Source: Microcaldota archaeon (GTDB lineage: Archaea; Micrarchaeota; Micrarchaeia; Burarchaeales; JAKAKT01). From it: DNA of 59,636 nucleotides. The stretch's first letter is position 1, and each line of letters begins with the position of its first letter. The stretch covers positions 1 through 59,636 of the forward strand of contig JAKAKT010000100.1 of NCBI GenBank assembly GCA_021813385.1, written 5' to 3'. The notes under the pieces are model-generated. The model ran no database searches, was not told the origin of the DNA, and saw only the letters and a program-made list of their open reading frames with translations. Below, piece by piece: positions 1 through 7,975 of the stretch. The position numbers and the translations under genes are program-made.

Positions 1-141
1 GCCGAGGCTGCCGGCCTCGTCCGATATCCGGAATGGATAAAAACCGAGAAGCAGAGGCTCGAGTATCTCCTTCGAGAGGCGACTTATTTTTTGTTATCGT
101 TCATCTCCCGAGAACTGGGACAGAACCTTAACAAAAACTAA
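1..141 (+). CDS. C-terminal end of a CDS truncated by the window start, unknown product
   Basis: Frame 1 reads AEAAGLVRYPEWIKTEKQRLEYLLREATYFLLSFISRELGQNLNKN* with stop at 139-141. Confidence 0.5.
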   Translation, partial: AEAAGLVRYPEWIKTEKQRLEYLLREATYFLLSFISRELGQNLNKN

Positions 142-182
142 GCGGAAAGCTTAAATAGGACAGAGAATTATAATGGAAACTC

Positions 183-800
183 GTGTTCAGGGTTCCTAAG
201 GTGCACCTATCCTTTCCTTTCAAAAAGGGAGCCGTGGGCATTGGAACGCTGATTATCTTCATTGCCATGGTGCTCGTGGCAGCCATCGCCGCTGCAGTGC
301 TGATAAGTACGTCCGGGATATTACAGCAAAGGGCGATGGCCACCGGCAAAGAGTCCATAGCCCAGGTTTCTTCCAACCTGGTGGTAGTCTCGATAACGGG
401 ATACACCAACTCAAACCTGACAGACTTAGACAATATGAGTGTCGCAATAACCGCTGCATCAGGTGCAGGCAGGATTGACGTGCGCTACCTAATACTCCGA
501 ATCTCCAATTCAGAGAATGAAACATATCTCGGTTACTCCTCAGGCAACCTATCAAACGGAACTTTCACGGCAAACACATTACGGGATCCGAGCAACCTGT
601 TCACTGCTTCCACGCCCGTCATAGACTCCTCATCATTAATCAGACTCTGGTTCCTTACATCATCGCAGACCCCCCAACTTACCCTTCCCCCTAGAATGAG
701 GATGCATCTTGAGCTAATACCCGAGCATGGAGCAACGATAACGATAGATACTATTATGCCAGCCTCGTTTTCTTCTTCAGTAGTAAACGTATACCCATAA
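183..800 (+). CDS. flaB: Archaellin (flagellin), GTG start; an alternative GTG start at 201 is possible
   Basis: [28 protein letters not shown] class III signal peptide and N-terminal archaellin helix, same as ORFs at 3064 and 3711. Confidence 0.88.
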   Translation: MFRVPKVHLSFPFKKGAVGIGTLIIFIAMVLVAAIAAAVLISTSGILQQRAMATGKESIAQVSSNLVVVSITGYTNSNLTDLDNMSVAITAASGAGRIDVRYLILRISNSENETYLGYSSGNLSNGTFTANTLRDPSNLFTASTPVIDSSSLIRLWFLTSSQTPQLTLPPRMRMHLELIPEHGATITIDTIMPASFSSSVVNVYP

Positions 801-1040
801 ACGCCCAGTTTGTATCCCGAAGATTGCGACTTCTTGAGCATTCATGGGTACAGCAAATCGCAAAAACCTGAATCATCAACAAAGTGAAAACCAGCCCTCT
901 TCGAACAGAATCTGACTGCCAGAAGAGTTCTTTTCTTAGTCGAGATGCAGGGGCCTAGCCAACCAATAACCCAATGATTTACAGAGCCGGTTTAAAGTAA
1001 CATATTTTAAATACGGCTAGCCTTGTAATACCTGGTTCAC

Positions 1041-1736
1041 ATGGGAATCATGCAGGGGTTTAAAATACCGCGGGATGAGCTAGACAAAAAACTCGGAGGA
1101 GGGTTCCCCAGCGGCTCTCTCGTTTTAATAGATGGTGAGCACGGAAGCGGGAAAAGCGTATTGCTCCAGAGAATCGCTTTCGGCCTGCTTGAGAATGGCC
1201 AAAGTGTCACCTACCTCTCAACCCAACTGACAACACGGGATTTCATAAGCCAGATGTATTCGCTCAATTTCCCGGTATTGCCGTACTTGGCTTCCAACAA
1301 ACTTTTGTTCATCTCCGTTTATCCGCTCATTTCCGAAACAAAGCATGGCGACTTCTTTTTCACCAAGCTTATGGAAACAAGGGAATTGTATAACAATGAT
1401 ATCCTGATGGTTGACACGTTGTCTTCAATAATAAAATACAACAAGGACAATCAGAAACTATCGGACCTGATAGGCTTCTTCAAGAGAATAACTGGAACAG
1501 GAAAGACAATCGCCCTCGCAGTCAATAATGCCGACTTGGACGAAGATACCCTCAGCGTGCTCAAGTCAAGCGCCCACATATATATCTCAACCAAGCAAAA
1601 GACAGTTGGGGACAAGATAAAGCAGTCAATAGTGGTCAATAAATACCTGAGCGCCCAGGACCCTTATACGACCATAACCAACTTCCGCATAGTCCCCAAG
1701 ATAGGATTTATAATCGAGATTTCCTCAATCTCTTAG
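1041..1736 (+). CDS. flaH: FlaH-like archaellum accessory RecA/KaiC-family ATPase
   Basis: Walker A GEHGSGKS, Walker B-like ILMVDTLSS, RecA/KaiC-like layout; next to archaellin genes. Confidence 0.85.
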   Translation: MGIMQGFKIPRDELDKKLGGGFPSGSLVLIDGEHGSGKSVLLQRIAFGLLENGQSVTYLSTQLTTRDFISQMYSLNFPVLPYLASNKLLFISVYPLISETKHGDFFFTKLMETRELYNNDILMVDTLSSIIKYNKDNQKLSDLIGFFKRITGTGKTIALAVNNADLDEDTLSVLKSSAHIYISTKQKTVGDKIKQSIVVNKYLSAQDPYTTITNFRIVPKIGFIIEISSIS

Positions 1737-2044
1737 CGGCCTGCCAGCGCATCTCTTTATTTTAATGTCCAACATGCCTCGCAAATGATGAATATCGTGT
1801 GCAAATAAAATAATAAACAGTTAAATCCAGAAAAAAAATTGAAATATAGCAAAAAAGAAATAAAATTGGAGATATTCTTTTGAAAACACTGAAAAATACG
1901 ACAGAATAGCCGTGGCAGCGCCATCTACGTCGAAAATCTTCTTCTAATAATCGTGCAAACTTCCATTTTTTTTTAAAAATTTGCCCAAAACGAACAAAAT
2001 TACCAAAAATTGGTTGAAATGCCTTTTTTCGAAAAACTCCTCGA

Positions 2045-2061
2045 CCGAAACCTTTATAAAT
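2045..2061 (+). promoter_or_regulatory. Putative BRE/TATA element CCGAAACCTTTATAAAT upstream of the pilin-like gene
   Basis: Nearly identical 17-nt element at 2995-3011 upstream of an archaellin. Confidence 0.55.
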
Positions 2062-2139
2062 CAACATAATCAAAGAAATTTTGCGACGGTATTCACGATG
2101 ATGCCGCGTATATATGCATATATATGAGGTGATTGGGGT

Positions 2140-2748
2140 ATGAAAATGAAAAAAGGACAAGGCGCATTCGAATACATGATGAGTTACGGATGGGCCGTAT
2201 TGGTCATAGTGGTCCTTGCGGTGGTTCTCTGGAATCTAGGTGTATTCAATCCATCGCAGGCAACGCAGGCAACGGGTTTCTCAGTCATAAGGCCCGTAGC
2301 ATGGAACTTCCAGGGCGCTGGGTTTGGTGGGTCTAACAACCTCTACGTTTCCAACGCCACAGTAGCTTTCTCCAATATTGCAGGAGTTGACCTAACCCTT
2401 GCAATCAACGGGACGAGAAACTCGAACACAACCATTATCAAGTTCTCGAAGCCAGGTGCCGCCCTCTGTGGCTGGTACAATAACACGGCCGTTGTGGACG
2501 AGGTAGGAAACACAGTGTCCGTAACCTGGGACAGCGCGAACAACTACGGCAAGATTGGTCTTCCAGCTGGGAAGCAGGCCGTCGTGACTGGTCTCATAAC
2601 CGGTCCGGGCGGGATATCCGACACCAGCACAACCTGTGGAGGCCCAAGCGGTGGTGGATACAGGTATACGATCGCGTACCAGACAGCACTGGATCAGTAT
2701 AGCATCCAGCACTCTGACTCGGGTACGGTGACAGGAAAGTTCCAGTAA
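2140..2748 (+). CDS. Class III signal peptide / type IV pilin-like protein
   Basis: N-terminus MKMKKGQGAFEYMMSYGWAVLVIVVLAVVLWNLGVF: pilin-type signal plus hydrophobic helix. Confidence 0.8.
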   Translation: MKMKKGQGAFEYMMSYGWAVLVIVVLAVVLWNLGVFNPSQATQATGFSVIRPVAWNFQGAGFGGSNNLYVSNATVAFSNIAGVDLTLAINGTRNSNTTIIKFSKPGAALCGWYNNTAVVDEVGNTVSVTWDSANNYGKIGLPAGKQAVVTGLITGPGGISDTSTTCGGPSGGGYRYTIAYQTALDQYSIQHSDSGTVTGKFQ

Positions 2749-2759
2749 ACAAACGAACA

Positions 2760-2780
2760 GTGGGGCTGTCATGGCCCCAC
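2760..2780 (+). terminator. Hairpin GTGGGGC-TGTCATG-GCCCCAC followed by a T-rich tract
   Basis: 7-bp perfect stem just after the pilin stop codon. Confidence 0.55.
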
Positions 2781-2994
2781 ATTCATTTATTTTATCTTTA
2801 AGCTCTTGTTTTTGTTTTCTGCGAAAAATACTTACAAAAAAACTATTATTTTAATTAAAACCCAATAATAAAATAAAAAAGCAAACATTTTATTTTATCG
2901 TCGAAATAATTATTAAGATTTCTAGCAATTTAGCTAAATTATAGTTTAATTTCACCCAAATCAGTTTTTTTTCTTGAAAATGACATTTTTCTCA

Positions 2995-3011
2995 CCGAAA
3001 ACTTTATAAAT
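2995..3011 (+). promoter_or_regulatory. Putative BRE/TATA element ACCGAAAACTTTATAAAT upstream of an archaellin
   Basis: Matches 2045-2061; places the true start of the following ORF at 3064. Confidence 0.55.
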
Positions 3012-3063
3012 GCGGCAAAGTAAGAGGTTTAACGTCGGTTACACTCCATCCGGAGGGGATATT

Positions 3064-3648
3064 ATGAATGTGAAAACAAAGAAAGGCGCCGTGGGCATTG
3101 GAACACTGATTATCTTCATTGCCATGGTGCTCGTGGCAGCCATCGCCGCTGCAGTGCTGATAAACGTGTCAGGAATCCTGCAGCAGAAATCAATGGCAAC
3201 AGGGAAAGAGGCCATTGAGCAAGTCTCAGGAAACCTCATAGTTGTGAGCATAAGGGGCAACACAGGCAGCCTGATAAATATCATCAGCCTGAACCTGACG
3301 ATTACAGCAGCAGCAGGAGCGGGCAGGGTCGACTTGAGCCAGCTCGTCTTGAAAGTCGGAAACAACAACAACCAGAGCACATTGACTTACACTGCCCAAT
3401 CTGCTAGCGCAACAAGGTTCAATGCGACTGAAATAAGAGACCCGTCAAGCCTCTTCACCGCAGACACCCCAGTGATTGACGGTTCGGCTCTCGTGCAGCT
3501 TAATATTGACCTTAATGGAACCAACGTTAACCTGCCAGTGAGGACACAATATCACATAGAGCTGATTCCGGAGAGAGGAGCCTCGACAGTGATAGACGGG
3601 GTGACCAGTGCGTCTTACTCATCGCAAATCCAGCAGCTATATCCGTGA
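3064..3648 (+). CDS. flaB: Archaellin (ORF-track start 3010 overlaps the promoter; ATG at 3064 preferred)
   Basis: [50 protein letters not shown]. Confidence 0.9.
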   Translation: MNVKTKKGAVGIGTLIIFIAMVLVAAIAAAVLINVSGILQQKSMATGKEAIEQVSGNLIVVSIRGNTGSLINIISLNLTITAAAGAGRVDLSQLVLKVGNNNNQSTLTYTAQSASATRFNATEIRDPSSLFTADTPVIDGSALVQLNIDLNGTNVNLPVRTQYHIELIPERGASTVIDGVTSASYSSQIQQLYP

Positions 3649-3710
3649 GCTTTTTTCTTTTTTCTTTTGTTTTTTAGTATTTTAATATAATAGTTCAAAG
3701 GGGGGATATT

Positions 3711-4301
3711 ATGAATGTGAAAACAAAGAAAGGCGCCGTGGGCATTGGAACGCTGATTATCTTCATTGCCATGGTGCTCGTGGCAGCCATCGCCGCTGCA
3801 GTGCTGATAAACGTGTCAGGAATCCTGCAGCAGAAATCAATGGCAACAGGAAAAGAGGCCATTGAGCAAGTCTCAGGTAACCTGGTCGTTGTTAGCATAA
3901 GGGGCGACACAGATACAGGAAGAATAAACATAGCAGGTATGAACCTGTCGATTACAGCAGCAGCAGGAGCGGGCAGGGTCGACTTGAGCCAGCTCGTCTT
4001 GAAAGTCGGAAACAGCAACAACCAGAGCACACTGACCTACTCAAGTGGCACACCAGTCGATGCGACCCACTTCACAGCATATGAGGTAAGGGACCCGACA
4101 AACCTCTTCACCGCAGCAACTCCGGTGATTGACGGTTCGGCTCTTGTGACGCTTAATGTCAACCTCTCAGCAACCACGGTTTACCTGCCAGTGAGGACAC
4201 AGTACCACGTAGAGCTGATTCCGGAGAGGGGGGCGCCGACAGTGATAGATGGAGTAACGGCATCCTCGTACTCGACGACAATACAACAGCTATACCCGTA
4301 G
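3711..4301 (+). CDS. flaB: Archaellin, tandem duplicate of 3064-3648
   Basis: Near-identical N-terminal third to the preceding gene at nucleotide level. Confidence 0.9.
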   Translation: MNVKTKKGAVGIGTLIIFIAMVLVAAIAAAVLINVSGILQQKSMATGKEAIEQVSGNLVVVSIRGDTDTGRINIAGMNLSITAAAGAGRVDLSQLVLKVGNSNNQSTLTYSSGTPVDATHFTAYEVRDPTNLFTAATPVIDGSALVTLNVNLSATTVYLPVRTQYHVELIPERGAPTVIDGVTASSYSTTIQQLYP

Positions 4302-4323
4302 CGTCCCCATTTTTTGGGTTTCT

Positions 4324-4381
4324 GGAATTTGCAAAATTCCAACTGGCACGGCAAAGTTCTCTTGAACTTTGCCTAATGCCA
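4324..4381 (+). promoter_or_regulatory. Tandem hairpins between the last archaellin and the flaC-like gene
   Basis: GGAATTTtgcAAAATTCC and GGCAAAGTTC-TCTT-GAACTTTGCC (10-bp perfect stem). Confidence 0.5.
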
Positions 4382-4400
4382 AGTCCCAGGGGGTTCGCTA

Positions 4401-5054
4401 ATGTTTGACATCGGCAAAAGCATCGAGAGCATCACGAAACAACTACCCTTTGGGTTAGGCAAGGCATCTAAAAAGCAAGAGCCAGCAGCAGGGCAGCAAG
4501 CACCGGCGCAAGGGGAGCAATCCCCCACTCCCGATACCGGTCAAATCGAAATAGGGGTAGTTCAGGAATCTTCTTTTGACAATGCCCAAATTGAGGATAT
4601 GAAGAAGCAGATGGCATTGGCTACTGAGCGAGTGGCTGAGATGGAAGCGAGGGTGCTTAAAACCGAACGGCTTGCCGAAGCAGTAAAGAAAGAGAACGAG
4701 ATGCTCAAAGGCCGTATGGACCAGACGGACTCCAGAATTCTTGACATGCTCTCGGTTTACGAAGTAGTTTCGAACCAAATAAACCCGTTTGTTGGTTCTT
4801 CAAAAGTAATCAGTTCTACCATGGAGCAGATTCAGGAGGAGCTTAACTCCCTCAAAACGCAAGTTTCGACCATGAGTGCTGACCTGAAGATACTTTCGCG
4901 AGGAAAAATCGACATTAGCCGCCTTGTTCGCTCTTCAGTTAGTGATGTAGACGAGAAACGGCGGGTAGACCTGACAAAACTTATCCGGTCTGCTGTGCAA
5001 ACCAAGAAGACCGTTAGGGCAAAAAAAGGTAATGAACTTGAGTTCGGACCATGA
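4401..5054 (+). CDS. Coiled-coil archaellum accessory protein, FlaC-like
   Basis: Position between archaellins and a FlaD/E-domain gene; long coiled coil; repeated IDISRLVRSSV/VDLTKLIRSAV C-terminal motif. Confidence 0.6.
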   Translation: MFDIGKSIESITKQLPFGLGKASKKQEPAAGQQAPAQGEQSPTPDTGQIEIGVVQESSFDNAQIEDMKKQMALATERVAEMEARVLKTERLAEAVKKENEMLKGRMDQTDSRILDMLSVYEVVSNQINPFVGSSKVISSTMEQIQEELNSLKTQVSTMSADLKILSRGKIDISRLVRSSVSDVDEKRRVDLTKLIRSAVQTKKTVRAKKGNELEFGP

Positions 5055-5910
5055 AGGAACAAGCGGGGCGCCAGCACAAGGGCCATCCCTTACTTCAGAG
5101 CAGATAAAGGCCAAGCTCTCTCTTTACGTAGGGTCACTTCCTTCAACAGTTATTGAGGACTTGTTCCAAACACTCAAGCCAATGGGTCTTCCAGAACAGA
5201 AAGTGGATGAAATAATACAGAGAACCATCAAATCCTATACGGGCCAGGAATCAACTTCCCGCATGGATGAACTTGTGGAAAAGATGAACAACCTGGAAGA
5301 TACCCTCATCCGGGCACTCAAGTCAATGGAAACGAGGCAGGAACGCGCACCTGAACCCGAACCATCTCCGGAGCCAGCACCGTTGCCTCGACAAGCCCAG
5401 CAAGCAATGGATTATCCGGAGCCAGAGCAAAAACAGACCAATAATTATGATTATAACCGAGACCCAGCGGAGAGAGCGCCAAAGCAGCGCAAGAAAGAAG
5501 AGGAGGACGAGGACTTCAACTGGTTGGATGACGAGCAATCAGAGGAAATCGCTCAAGGGCACAGGATTCTCCTTCCTGACATCGCAGACAGCGCCATAGC
5601 GAACGCAGTGCTCTTAAAATGGGTCGAGTTCCTACTCGAGACAGTCGGGCACCAGAACCTTCCGGAAGTCCTTGACTATTACGTTGACATAGGCTGGATA
5701 AGCGAAAAAGTTACGATGAAGCTCCTGGCATACGCCAGCGGCATGGTCGCCCCAAGGGGCAGGGCTAAGGAGAAACTTTCAACAAAGGACCACCTCCGCT
5801 CCCTTCTCTTCATCGAGAAACTGCGAGGCCGTGCTTTTGACCAGAGCAAGCTGACCCGCCTCGAGCGGGAGATAGAATATACCATAGAAAAACGAATCCG
5901 CCACGATTGA
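5032..5910 (+). CDS. FlaD/FlaE-domain archaellum protein
   Basis: C-terminal module LLPDIADSAIANAVLLKWVEFLLETVGHQNLPEVLDYYVDIGWISEKVTMKLLAYASGM typical of FlaD/E; overlaps the upstream ORF. Confidence 0.75.
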   Translation: MNLSSDHEGTSGAPAQGPSLTSEQIKAKLSLYVGSLPSTVIEDLFQTLKPMGLPEQKVDEIIQRTIKSYTGQESTSRMDELVEKMNNLEDTLIRALKSMETRQERAPEPEPSPEPAPLPRQAQQAMDYPEPEQKQTNNYDYNRDPAERAPKQRKKEEEDEDFNWLDDEQSEEIAQGHRILLPDIADSAIANAVLLKWVEFLLETVGHQNLPEVLDYYVDIGWISEKVTMKLLAYASGMVAPRGRAKEKLSTKDHLRSLLFIEKLRGRAFDQSKLTRLEREIEYTIEKRIRHD

Positions 5911-6052
5911 CGCTACGGGGGCTGCGCCGGACTCCCCCTTCCCAAGACCACATTGGGTGCGCCCGGCGCCCCCGGTTCATTTCTGGGCCGCGGGGGTTCT
6001 CCCCCCGGCTTCAGAATGGTTCCATCTTATTCTTGGATCCTGAGAAAGTAGC

Positions 6053-7294
6053 TCATTCCTCAGGCCCGTTAATAGTCCTCTTCATCTCTTCAATATCATA
6101 CGCATGGCCTATCGTACCCTTGTCATCATCCACCGCCCCCCACTTTCTCGAAGTTGCAACTGTTTCTACCCTAGGGGGCTTCTTACCCTCGAGCTTGCTA
6201 GAGGCAATTCCTGCGAAAATACCGCTCAAGACCAGCATCGGGAGGGTGATGGACAATAGCTTAGATGCAATTCCGAGCCCCCCGGCTAATGCCATCTGCA
6301 CGATGATGGCCGCTGAGAGGCCCTTTGGGGCAAGTCCCGCCAGCCAGAAATTGAATCCCTCGTCTTCCAGCGAGAACTTTATCGAAACTGTCCTCAATAC
6401 CAGTACGATGACCCACAGTAAGGCTCCAGTCAAAACGAGACCGGAGTCAGCACCTGATACCGAAAGGCCCGTATAAAAGAAGAAGAAAGTCCCACCGGCC
6501 ATAAGGACATCCTCCTGAAATTTCAGCAAGCCCTCGAATTTTGCCTTTGCCTTGAGCAATCCCGCGTTTCCCATCGCGAGGCCGAAGAAAAATGCGCTTA
6601 TCATCCCGCTGTTTGGGAATATCACCTCACAAAGGGCAGCTATCCCGAGCACAATCGAAAGAGTAAGTGCGTCCCTGTGCGGGAAATCCGAGGCAAAGCG
6701 CATGAGCCTAACCCACACAATCCCGGCAAGGAGGCCGAAGACTAGCCCGAAAGCGAAAGCTTGAACTACCGAAACACCAGACGAGAGCCCATAGACGGTG
6801 AGTGCCAGAATGACAACAACCGCCTCGGTGAGAGAACTCTCGAGCATAATCCCATCAGCCACGCCATCGGCCAGATTCACTTCATCCGTTATGTGGAACA
6901 CGAAAAACGAACAGATGCTCGCCCCGATGGCCCCAACCAAAAGGGCCCCGCGGAAGTCGAACCCGAGGAAGACATGCGAAAACGCCCCAATGGCGAGCAG
7001 GGTTATGGGGATTGTGATGAAAGAGAGCCGCACAGAATGGGCATACGCCGCGATTCCGCGCAAATTCAGTTTGAGCCCGCAACTGAAAAGAATCGAACCC
7101 AAAAGTATGGGCGCTGCCAGAGTCACAGTTTCGAGAAGAGCCCCGGGCATCTTGCTCCCAAGAATAGAGAGGGCTGCTCCGAGTATCACGAACAGGGTCC
7201 CTGGCGGGAACCGCGTCAACCTGAAAACCGCCCAGCTCACGAAAACCAGTGCAATCGCAGAAGCGACTATTGCGAATACCTCGAAAGCGCCCAT
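6053..7294 (-). CDS. Cation/proton antiporter (CPA family)
   Basis: About 12 hydrophobic segments; antiporter-like GFDFRGALLVGAIGASICS and LAGLAPKGLSAAIIVQMAL segments. Confidence 0.8.
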   Translation of the reverse strand: MGAFEVFAIVASAIALVFVSWAVFRLTRFPPGTLFVILGAALSILGSKMPGALLETVTLAAPILLGSILFSCGLKLNLRGIAAYAHSVRLSFITIPITLLAIGAFSHVFLGFDFRGALLVGAIGASICSFFVFHITDEVNLADGVADGIMLESSLTEAVVVILALTVYGLSSGVSVVQAFAFGLVFGLLAGIVWVRLMRFASDFPHRDALTLSIVLGIAALCEVIFPNSGMISAFFFGLAMGNAGLLKAKAKFEGLLKFQEDVLMAGGTFFFFYTGLSVSGADSGLVLTGALLWVIVLVLRTVSIKFSLEDEGFNFWLAGLAPKGLSAAIIVQMALAGGLGIASKLLSITLPMLVLSGIFAGIASSKLEGKKPPRVETVATSRKWGAVDDDKGTIGHAYDIEEMKRTINGPEE

Positions 7295-7384
7295 TAATTA
7301 GGCTTTTGCAAAAAGTATTAATAAGCGTTAATCAGCCCGTCAAAATGCCCTTAAGCCAGTGCAAAATTAAACGGCGCTCGCATC

Positions 7385-7502
7385 GCAATTTTTTCCTGCG
7401 GGAAAAAATGCGCATTTTTTTGTTCGACAAAAAAATTGCGGCAATTGGCGGCAGCTCCCTCGAGGGAGCTGTCCGCGCACCGAGCGCGGATTCGAACCGC
7501 GC
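7385..7502 (-). ncRNA. Candidate structured RNA: five consecutive hairpins including a tRNA-like T-arm (GCGCGGTTCGAATCCGCGC)
   Basis: Perfect inverted repeats at 7385-7411, 7412-7439, 7452-7471, 7473-7489 and 7484-7502; TATA-like sequence upstream on minus strand and T7 run on minus strand. Confidence 0.35.
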
Positions 7503-7539
7503 CCTGCAAGCGCTACGAGGTAAAATGCACAGGCCCCCC

Positions 7540-7582
7540 TTAACAATGCAAAGATTTATATATAAGTATAAACAATTGTTAA
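7540..7582 (+). promoter_or_regulatory. Inverted repeat TTAACAAT...ATTGTTAA flanking the TATA box of the XRE-iscS-iscU operon
   Basis: Perfect 8-bp arms around gatttatatataagtata; right arm overlaps the palindrome AACAATTGTT. Confidence 0.5.
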
Positions 7583-7609
7583 CCATCTCGTTTCTACGGA
7601 GGTGTAAAC

Positions 7610-7975
7610 ATGAAAGTACCATGCCAAATAACACAATGGTATCTTCTCCCGGCTATAAGCGCGGAGATGGTTAAGGAGTTGAAGAAGAACGGCGTAAAGC
7701 AGGCTGAGATAGCGAGGCTCTTGGGGGTAACGCCAGCCGCGGTTTCACAATACGTGAAAGGGAAGCGCGGAAAAAGAGTTACGCTCCCGACGGAAATCCA
7801 GAAGAAGATTTCCGTCTCTGCAAGGAAAATCTCCACAAATGGGATTGCGGATGAGGAGCTCTCCCGTGAGATATGCGAGCTTTGCATACAGGCGAGAAAG
7901 GCCAGGGCAGTGTGCGAGTTCCACAAGAAGCTAGGCTACGCCGACAAGAACTGCACGCTTTGCACGGCGGTATAG
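7610..7975 (+). CDS. XRE-family HTH regulator with C-terminal Cys cluster
   Basis: HTH KQAEIARLLGVTPAAVSQYVKGKRG; C-terminus ELCIQARKARAVCEFHKKLGYADKNCTLC; abuts iscS. Confidence 0.8.
   Translation: MKVPCQITQWYLLPAISAEMVKELKKNGVKQAEIARLLGVTPAAVSQYVKGKRGKRVTLPTEIQKKISVSARKISTNGIADEELSREICELCIQARKARAVCEFHKKLGYADKNCTLCTAV

Noticed and set aside
3010-3063. N-terminal extension of the second archaellin
   Set aside because: Overlaps the TATA element and precedes the MNVKTKKG start conserved in the next archaellin
6761-7297. Long plus-strand ORFs opposite the antiporter (also 5907-6476, 6798-7301)
   Set aside because: Low-complexity, Arg/Pro-rich shadow ORFs antisense to a clear membrane transporter
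7435-7540. Complete tRNA (tRNA-Cys-like TTGCAGG loop) overlapping the T-arm consensus
   Set aside because: Anticodon stem and T-stem would have to share the same bases and no matching acceptor was found; kept only as a tRNA-like element
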